64,000 nucleotides of DNA from Theropithecus gelada (taxonomy: Eukaryota > Chordata > Mammalia > Primates > Cercopithecidae). Under the pieces are notes generated by a model. That model was not told the origin of the DNA and did not search any database. It was given only the letters and a program-made list of their open reading frames with translations. The DNA is taken from assembly GCF_003255815.1 (NCBI RefSeq), contig NC_037668.1, positions 62,182,178 to 62,246,177 of the forward strand, given 5' to 3'. This document shows, piece after piece, positions 57,901 to 64,000 of this stretch. The first letter of the stretch is position 1. Each line of letters starts with the position of its first letter. The translations under genes were made by a program, and so were the position numbers.

Positions 57901-58531
57901 ACTTGCCTGGAGTAGAAGGTAATTAATCTCCAAACCATGAGGCTCCCTGACTTGATACATGTGCACTGAGTGCAGGGCTCTAATCACCTTGTTGCCACCT
58001 TTGGGAACACGGGGGAATGTGCTCACCAAAGCAATGGGAAGCTCCCTAATTCCCACCTCATGATTCCTAGCAGAACTCAAAACTCCCAAGCTGCTGAAGT
58101 GACTTGGAAATCTAATTGGAGTACGGCTCTGCATTGGAATTACAGCCAAAGCAAGCCTCACCCCTCATTACCCTTTGTGATCAGGGCAGGGAAAACGCTG
58201 CTCAAAAGACATATGCAATTGATAAAGTGAAGTAATGTGGGGGGATTGCCATCTGGGGAGAGGAATAATTTTATTATTTCATAGCTCTCCTGGCAGCCCA
58301 GCGTGCAGACAGACAGGAGGTGTGTGGCGGCAAACACAGTCCAAGCTACTCCCCCAAGGATTGACAAAGCAAAGGACCAGCCTTGAAGATTTCTAGTAAA
58401 TATTTGCAGTCACTGAAAACATCTGCTGATTTCTCTTCCACAGACCCAGGAAGAGGGAAACCAGGACAGACACAAGGATTGGGCACCCCTTAGGTACTGT
58501 GCTGGCAGTCATCGCTATGCTGGGTACTCTT
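57901..58531. other. Unassigned unique sequence
   Basis: Overlapping frames at 57970-58230 (plus) and 57871-58161 (minus) lack any motif. No repeat recognised. Confidence 0.35.
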
Positions 58532-58548
58532 AAAACATTTTGCAATTT

Positions 58549-58849
58549 GGGCCAGGCGCAGTGGCTGACACTAGTAATCGCAGCACTTTGGGAGGCCAAG
58601 GCAGGTGGATCACCTGAGGTCAGGAGTTCAAGACTAGCCTGACCAACATGGTGAAACTGGGTCTCTATAAAAATACAAAAATCAGTTTGGCATGATGGTG
58701 GGTGCCTATAATCCCAGCTACTTGGGAGGCTGAGGTATGAGAATCGCTTGAACCCAGGAGGTAGAGGTTGCAGTGAGCCAAGATCATGCAATTGCACCCC
58801 AGCCTGGGCAACAGAGAAAGATTCCATCTGAAAACAAACAAACAAACAA
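58549..58849 (+). mobile_element. AluS, sense, with TSD
   Basis: 'gggccaggcgcagtggctga' to an (AAAC)n tail. aaaacattttgcaattt (58532-58548) and aaaacattttgtcattt (58850-58866) form the TSD. Confidence 0.94.
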
Positions 58850-58944
58850 AAAACATTTTGTCATTTAACACATACCACCACCACCCAAACTCTATGCCAA
58901 GAGTTTACTTCTCATCTTAACAGATTTGGCTCATTAGTCAACGG

Positions 58945-59250
58945 CTGCCAATAATAGGTAGCAGTTATTGTGAACTCAGAACATGCAGGTGCTGGGTTAA
59001 TGCCTTGCATTATTTTATTCATCCACACAAAAATTCAGAGGGGTAAGAACTGTTATAATCTCCATTTTACAGATGAGCAAACGGAGGTACAAACAGGCTT
59101 GCCCAAAGTCACACAGGCAAAGAAGCTGCCTCAAAGTGACTCGGTATAGTGCAAAGTTTCCATAGCTCCTAAATAGCAGAGTTTGCATTTAAACCCAGAG
59201 AGCTCTGACTTCCAAACTTATGGTCCCACACTGTGCTGCTGCGTGCCATT
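58945..59250 (-). mobile_element. MIR SINE, antisense
   Basis: 'ccattttacagatgagcaaa', 'cttgcccaaagtcacacagg' and 'cagagtttgcatttaaaccc'. Confidence 0.85.
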
Positions 59251-59614
59251 TATCCCTGCCTGACTCTTTTCCCACAACTGGCTGACCCTGAGAGGCTTAA
59301 CTCATGCGATAACTGAGCATGTGAGCCTGTGTACAGCAAAGCCCTTGACCCCTGCCTCCTTCAGCCCTGAATTACATCTCTGGTGGGGCAGTAGGAGGAT
59401 GTGGGAATCTGTGCCATCCCCTGGGAGTTGCAGCAAGCTCACCCTCTCAGTCTGCCAGCCCAAGGATGCCCTGAGCCTCTGCAGTTGCCCTTGTCTTCGT
59501 TCCATTGTGTCTTCCCCAAGCAGCACACAGGACTGAGGATGACTCTGCTAGGCAAGAGAAGATTTTTTGTTAAGTTTTCAGGAAATAACCTAGCAAAATG
59601 AACTTGACTTGCAG
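59251..59614. other. Unassigned sequence
   Basis: Opposed frames (59321-59536 plus, 59302-59526 minus), with no motif. Confidence 0.3.
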
Positions 59615-59930
59615 CTCAAGAACTTGGGGAAAAATTCCCAGTTGCACCACTTACTTGAGGTTCTTGGATAAACTGCTTCACCTGTGATGTTAGCTTCTTT
59701 ATCTTAAAATGAAAATAACAGCCCTAATATCATAGATGTTCAGATGGGATTAAGCAAGGCCACCCCTAGTTCCATACCTGGAATATGGATAGGACTCCAC
59801 AGCGAACATCAGTCCCTTGTCTCTTCCTCTAACATGAAAGTTGTTCCACATGCTTTGTAAGGCGAATGTGAGCATGAAATGATGCAATCCAAAGGAGCAA
59901 ATTTTAGACACTCAGTAAGTGTTATTTAAA
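59615..59930 (+). mobile_element. MIR SINE, sense, interrupted by unassigned sequence
   Basis: 'ttgcaccacttacttgaggt', 'tcttggataaactgcttc' and, after an unassigned stretch, 'tagacactcagtaagtgtta'. Confidence 0.6.
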
Positions 59931-60139
59931 GTCGAATATCTGAAAATGATTGACTATATGTTGCCACCATGAAGCCTCAGACTGTGCACATGAGTCAGGG
60001 TGACTGGAAAGAGAATCCAGCCCATGGTGTATGGCCAGGCCTCACCCAGGCCCATGATCTTGGGTCCTGGCTGGACTTTACTGCCTTTCATCATAGAGGC
60101 TCTAAAGGGCCTGGCTCTAAGGAAAGGACTCAGCATGCA

Positions 60140-60480
60140 CAGTGAAGCCAAAGTGATCTTTCTAGAAAGCAAAGTTAAAAACTCTTCAATGGCTCCCTGT
60201 GGCCCTGAAGATCAAGTTCAAATCTTTGAACATATTTTACAAGCCCTTGTGATCTGGCTTGTGTCCGTTTCCAGCCTCATCCTCTTTTGCACTCCCTCTC
60301 CTTATCTACACCCCAAGCACTCCTGAGTTTCTTTCGGGTCCTCAAGGCCTGAGTTCATCCCCTCATCTTACATGAGGGCAGAAAGGTCAGGTTCATGCCT
60401 CCTTTGCTCATTAGTATATTCCTAGTGCCCAGCATAGCACCTGGCACATAGTAATGACAGAGCATATTACTTTTACAAGC
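60140..60480 (+). mobile_element. L2, sense, to 3' end
   Basis: 'aactcttcaatggctccctg', 'cccttgtgatctggcttgtg', 'tagtgcccagcatagcacct' and 'ggcacatagtaatgacag'. Confidence 0.8.
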
Positions 60481-61439
60481 AAAAAAATATGTTATTATTC
60501 GGACCACCAAATGTGAGAGAGTGAGAAATGTCACTTTCTCCAGGTACCCCACCATCCTGCTCAGTCTAGTAAGCCAATGAAGGGTTCTGAGCACCACTTC
60601 TATGAACAGAGCAGTCTGACCCCAGCCAGGCCTCATGGCATGGGAGGAGGTAAAGGGAGAAGGCTTAATACAGACTAAATACAGATAGACTAGTGTCCAT
60701 AAGGCTTAAAGCACAGCTGTCTCCAGTGCCAAAGAGCATGTGTGCACGTGGACATGTGCGCTCTCTCTCTCTCTGTCTCACACACACGTACATACATAGA
60801 GATTTATTTACATGCCTATAGACAGCACCATGTCTGTATGTGAGCATACTTGTGTCTCTCTGTAACATCTCTGATACAGGTAAATCTCTGTGTATGTGTG
60901 ATGATATGAGTAGGCCTGCTGCTTTTTAAAAATCTCCCTTAAATGCTTCCAACTTTTCCTCAAAGTCCCTTCTCTCGTGTGCCATCACTTGGCTCTTTTT
61001 CTCTCCCCTGGCTTCACCAATGTCCCTCTCCTCTATAGCCCAGAGTGATTCAGCCCCGTTCCTAGATTCACATCCCTCATTCAATCTCTTTGCTCAGCAA
61101 AAGTTCTGCAGTTAATAGGACCTACCTTCTTTAGAAGGCAGTTTTGCTATCACCTATTTTACTTAAGGATAATCCCAGGAGTCTCACCCAATCCCCAGCT
61201 CAAGCCATTTATCAAAGTAGCACTTCCAAGAATATCTATCATTTGGTCCAAGAATCTTTCATTCCAGCTGTTTAGAGGATAACATGAAAGATAACACTTC
61301 CCCTTTAGAGTTACAAACCAATGCACAGATCAAAGCGGGGTCCTCCCTTATCCAGCAGTACTGTAGGTGATGCAGCTTACGTGGGTCTGAACATGGGAAG
61401 AGGAAGGAGATTCATGCTGGGTGAGCATGTATGTTTGCC
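60481..61439. other. Mostly unassigned; TC-rich tract at 60760-60790
   Basis: A short (CT)n(CA)n stretch lies at 60761-60788. The rest carries no recognised repeat or gene. Confidence 0.35.
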
Positions 61440-61635
61440 CAGCTTAATCCTTAATGATTTATGACACTGTCTTATTTCATCCTCACAACATTATTCCTAG
61501 GCTTAGAGAAAGAGACTGAGGGTCAGAAAGGGTAAGTAACTTGCCCAAGGTCACAGAACATGACAGGGAGACCTAGGACTTGAACCCAGTCTGGCTGACT
61601 CCTGGGACAACACTATTTTCCCTGCACCAGGATGG
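61440..61635 (-). mobile_element. MIR SINE, antisense
   Basis: 'gtaagtaacttgcccaaggt', 'cacagaacatgacagg' and 'acttgaacccagtctggctg'. Confidence 0.85.
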
Positions 61636-61716
61636 ATGCCTCTTCTCAGTATATCTAAATGCACTGAGGTCAATACTGCATGAGGGGTCTTCGATGTGTA
61701 TAAAATATGTAAGTCA

Positions 61717-61836
61717 GGCTGGGTGTGGTGGCTCACACCTGTAATCCCAGCATTTTGGGAGGCCAAGGCAGGTGTATGACATGTGCTCAGGATGTCAAGA
61801 CTAGCCCGGGCAACATGGTAAAACCCCGCCTCCACC

Positions 61837-61884
<48 letters not shown>

Positions 61885-62060
61885 CTGGGTATGGTGGCAC
61901 ATGCCTGTGGTCCCAGCCACTGGGGAGGCTGAGGCTGGAGAATTACTTGAACCCAGAAGGCAGAGGTTACAACGAGCCAAGATTGTGCCACTGCACTCCA
62001 GCCTGGGTGACAGAGACCCTGTCTCAGATAAATAAATAAATATTTAAAGTTTTTTTTAAA
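61717..62060 (+). mobile_element. Alu (J/S-type), sense, TA-expanded linker, with TSD
   Basis: 'ggctgggtgtggtggctcac' to an (AAAT)n tail and a T-rich end. The linker has become A19 followed by (TA)n at 61837-61880. ataaaatatgtaagtca (61700-61716) and ataaaatatataagtca (62061-62077) differ at one base. Confidence 0.93.
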
Positions 62061-62139
62061 ATAAAATATATAAGTCATTTTTGGAGAGAGAGACAGGTAA
62101 AGAGAGGGAAGGTTTTGAGGTATGATCCACAAGGAGACA

Positions 62140-62290
62140 GATCACAGTATGTTGGAGCTGGGCAGGGCCTCAAATTATTCTGTCTAACTACCTCATTTTA
62201 CGTTTAGGGAAACTGAGGTCCTAAGAAAAGTGGCTTGCCTATGGTCACACAGTGAATTACTGTCAAGTCAGACCAGATCTCTGGCCTGAT
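62140..62290 (-). mobile_element. MIR-type SINE, antisense
   Basis: 'aactacctcattttacgttt', 'agggaaactgaggtcctaag' and 'ctatggtcacacagtgaa'. Confidence 0.7.
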
Positions 62291-63320
62291 AATAATCTGG
62301 CCTACCTCCTTCGACTGTATTTTCCTGCTGTTCCTGCAAATAATTTCCATCTTATTCTAGTGTTGACTTGTATTGAAGTCCCCAGTGCCTTCCAGAACTT
62401 GAGGTCAAAATTGTGTCTGTCCTAACCAGGAAGAATTGCTACAGGTGCTCTTTCCTGGAAGCTCCCACATTTCCTGCTTGCTGTGCTCATCCACTAAATG
62501 GCTGAAGGACCCACCTGAAAAGTCATATCTGCTGGAGCCTCTGATCCACTCAGTAGCTAAAGGTCATGGCTGATGCTACGGATGGTAAGTTTTGGTCAAC
62601 GTCCTATTTTGAGATGCAGGTACCACTTTTTGCTTTCCACTGGAAAAGCCTGGAGTGTTTCCCATCCTGGCATTCAAATCTTTCCCACAGAATGGGCAGA
62701 CCTAAGACTGCTCATGGAAGGTCTGGGGATGAGATGGATCTTCCTACAGGCCAACTCTGGAGCCAGCCCAGACCTCTCCATCTCCGATGCAGTGCAGCAC
62801 TCCCGAAAACCCAAGACCAAGTGCAAAAAGATATGCCTTTGGCTCAATATGTAAAAACTCTCCAGCAATAAATTTAAGCAATTCCATTTGGGACTCTCAC
62901 AATTTCCTCCACTCAGACAAACTGCTTTTTATTTCAAACGTTCCTGAAGAAAATTGGCCAATTGCTTACTTCAACTGTCAAGGCCATTATGCTGAACCTG
63001 GCAGCAGGACACATACATAACCTGGGGATTTCTTTAAGTTGGATCCTTGCCAAACTGACCACTAGAACAGGGGTCCAGCCCAGAGGGTCTGTGGACATTC
63101 GCCCCTTAGGAACACATTAGAACTTCCACAGAAGAGAATAGGGTTAGCTGGAGCGAGGGCAGGGCTCTGGAGAACTAGGAATAAGGAAATGTAATGTGTA
63201 GTTTGATTCTTCAGATTGACAATTACATCCTAAATCCAAGGGGCAATGTGACCTCCAGCTACCTTGAAATGACCTCAGCAGTCAAACAGACCTACTAGAG
63301 AAGGCATAGGTGGCATCAGA
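62291..63320. other. Unassigned; overlapping ORFs at 62566-63020
   Basis: Three overlapping plus frames (101, 93 and 77 codons) share 62566-63020. The first starts atggctgatgctacgg and is followed at 62584 by gtaagt, so an ATG and a donor-like site lie 18 bp apart. No domain recognised. Not called as a gene. Confidence 0.35.
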
Positions 63321-63352
63321 ATCTGATAATGACAACATCTGATAATGACAAT
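63321..63352. repeat. 16-bp tandem duplication
   Basis: atctgataatgacaac is followed by atctgataatgacaat. Confidence 0.9.
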
Positions 63353-63510
63353 AGCAGCTCTGTTTATTGAACACTTCTATATGCCAGGTGTTATGCTGGG
63401 CGTTTGACATGCCCCCCCTGCAGCCAATTCAAACTCCTTACCATGTTCCTTGGATCAGCACCTAGTACATGGTAAGCATTACACAAGGGCTAGCAAATGT
63501 TGTTGTCATT
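63353..63510. mobile_element. MIR/L2-like fragments
   Basis: 'tttattgaacacttctatat' with 'gccaggtgttatgctggg' looks like a SINE/L2 end. 'cagcacctagtacatggtaa' looks like sense L2. Confidence 0.45.
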
Positions 63511-64000
63511 CTCATTGTTAACAAAGGGCATCCAGTGAACTCCCAAACCAATCCTCACCAGCCCAGAATAGACAAGCTGATCCTATAAGTTCCTAAGTCA
63601 CCCCAGTATCAGAGATGTCCTCGGTTGTAGGCACTGACCATTTGAATTGTCTCCAGTCTGGACAAGGAGCTGATTGGTCCGCTGTGTGATCTCCAGTTCC
63701 CTGATTCTGACATATGATGCTTTCTGAGTACCTCATTCCCTGGGAGTCCAGGCGGGCTGGTTCAGAGATGACTCACATCCAGGCACCTGCTCCAACAGGG
63801 GGGCCTCCCCCACCCTCACCCCACAGCAGGAAAGGCTTCACCTGACACTTCAGGGAAAAGGAAGAGGAATTTACTTTTTACAATCAAAGCAGAGTTGTGG
63901 CGAGCAACCCCTGACTCTGACATTGCCATGACAACACCTAGAAGGCATCCTTGGCTGAGAGCCGAGGCCCAGAGAGCCCTTTGTTCGTGCTGTGAGGCTG
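63511..64000. other. Unassigned, GC-richer right edge
   Basis: No repeat recognised. It contains the X-box-like site listed separately. This may be the least repeat-rich end of the window. Confidence 0.35.
63922..63935 (-). promoter_or_regulatory. RFX X-box-like site
   Basis: The minus strand reads gttgtcatggcaat, matching 12 of 14 bases of the palindromic RFX consensus gttgccatggcaac. Motif evidence only. Confidence 0.35.

Noticed and set aside
61551..62132. 193-codon minus frame
   Set aside because: It runs antisense through an Alu and its TA-expanded linker, and CG-derived open frames in Alus are common.
62566..63020. Possible first exon (ATG plus nearby gtaagt) with overlapping frames
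   Set aside because: A single donor-like hexamer and an ATG are too common, and no promoter, CpG island or next exon is visible.
1..64000. CRISPR arrays, bacterial operons, tRNA/rRNA/snRNA genes
   Set aside because: None seen. The only regular repeats are microsatellites and one minisatellite, and the sequence is clearly primate.

Overview
This 64 kb window is noncoding primate DNA made mostly of transposable elements. I found no convincing protein-coding gene, no CpG island and no RNA gene I could recognise. An Old World monkey (macaque, baboon or vervet type) is the best fit, for two reasons. Three near-identical young L1 3' ends (1-687, 6317-6724, 14515-15480) carry a 3' UTR ending that I associate with cercopithecid L1s. 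The AluY at 54492-54752 carries the gagatccggccactgc variant typical of Old World monkey AluY. Family names were assigned by eye, so subfamily labels are tentative. LAYOUT. 1-14 kb: a young L1, decayed L2, MIR, hAT and LTR relics, two Alus, and a twin-primed L1 inside an antisense L2. 14.4-15.6 kb: a young L1 with a perfect 16-bp target-site duplication (TSD) splits a MIR and contains a 248-base assembly gap. 17-22.7 kb: two old L1M copies in tandem. 23-25.2 kb: MaLR LTRs, a MIR and a MER5-like element. 26.4-37 kb: a HAL1/L1M element holds a nearly full-length, dead L1PB-type element. That L1 in turn holds an Alu, a tiny Alu-tail insertion and an L1PA element. 38.7-39.8 kb: a microsatellite, a Tigger DNA transposon with a pogo-type transposase N-terminus, and a MaLR LTR at its very end. 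40.8-41.0 kb: a decayed minisatellite with regularly spaced CAGCTG sites. 41.8-49 kb: Alu monomer, AluJ, L2, MIR, a purine-rich tract and L1 ends. 49.4-53.3 kb: two sense L2 copies interrupted by L1M (itself holding an Alu), a complete solo LTR with cctc TSDs, and an antisense L2. 53.3-64 kb: LTR-like sequence, several Alus with clear TSDs, L2 and MIR remnants, and mostly unique sequence to the end. HOW IT FITS TOGETHER. The nesting gives a relative insertion order: L2/MIR first; then HAL1/L1M, MLT1 and Tigger; then MST, L1PB and AluJ/S; then L1PA; then AluY and the monkey L1s. No gene network or operon is visible. I did not find a new biological system. The observations most worth checking are the under-sized gap inside the third L1, the twin-primed L1, the 13-bp Alu tail with full TSDs, a 64-bp inverted L1 patch, the E-box minisatellite, the deep nests and one possible orphan exon.
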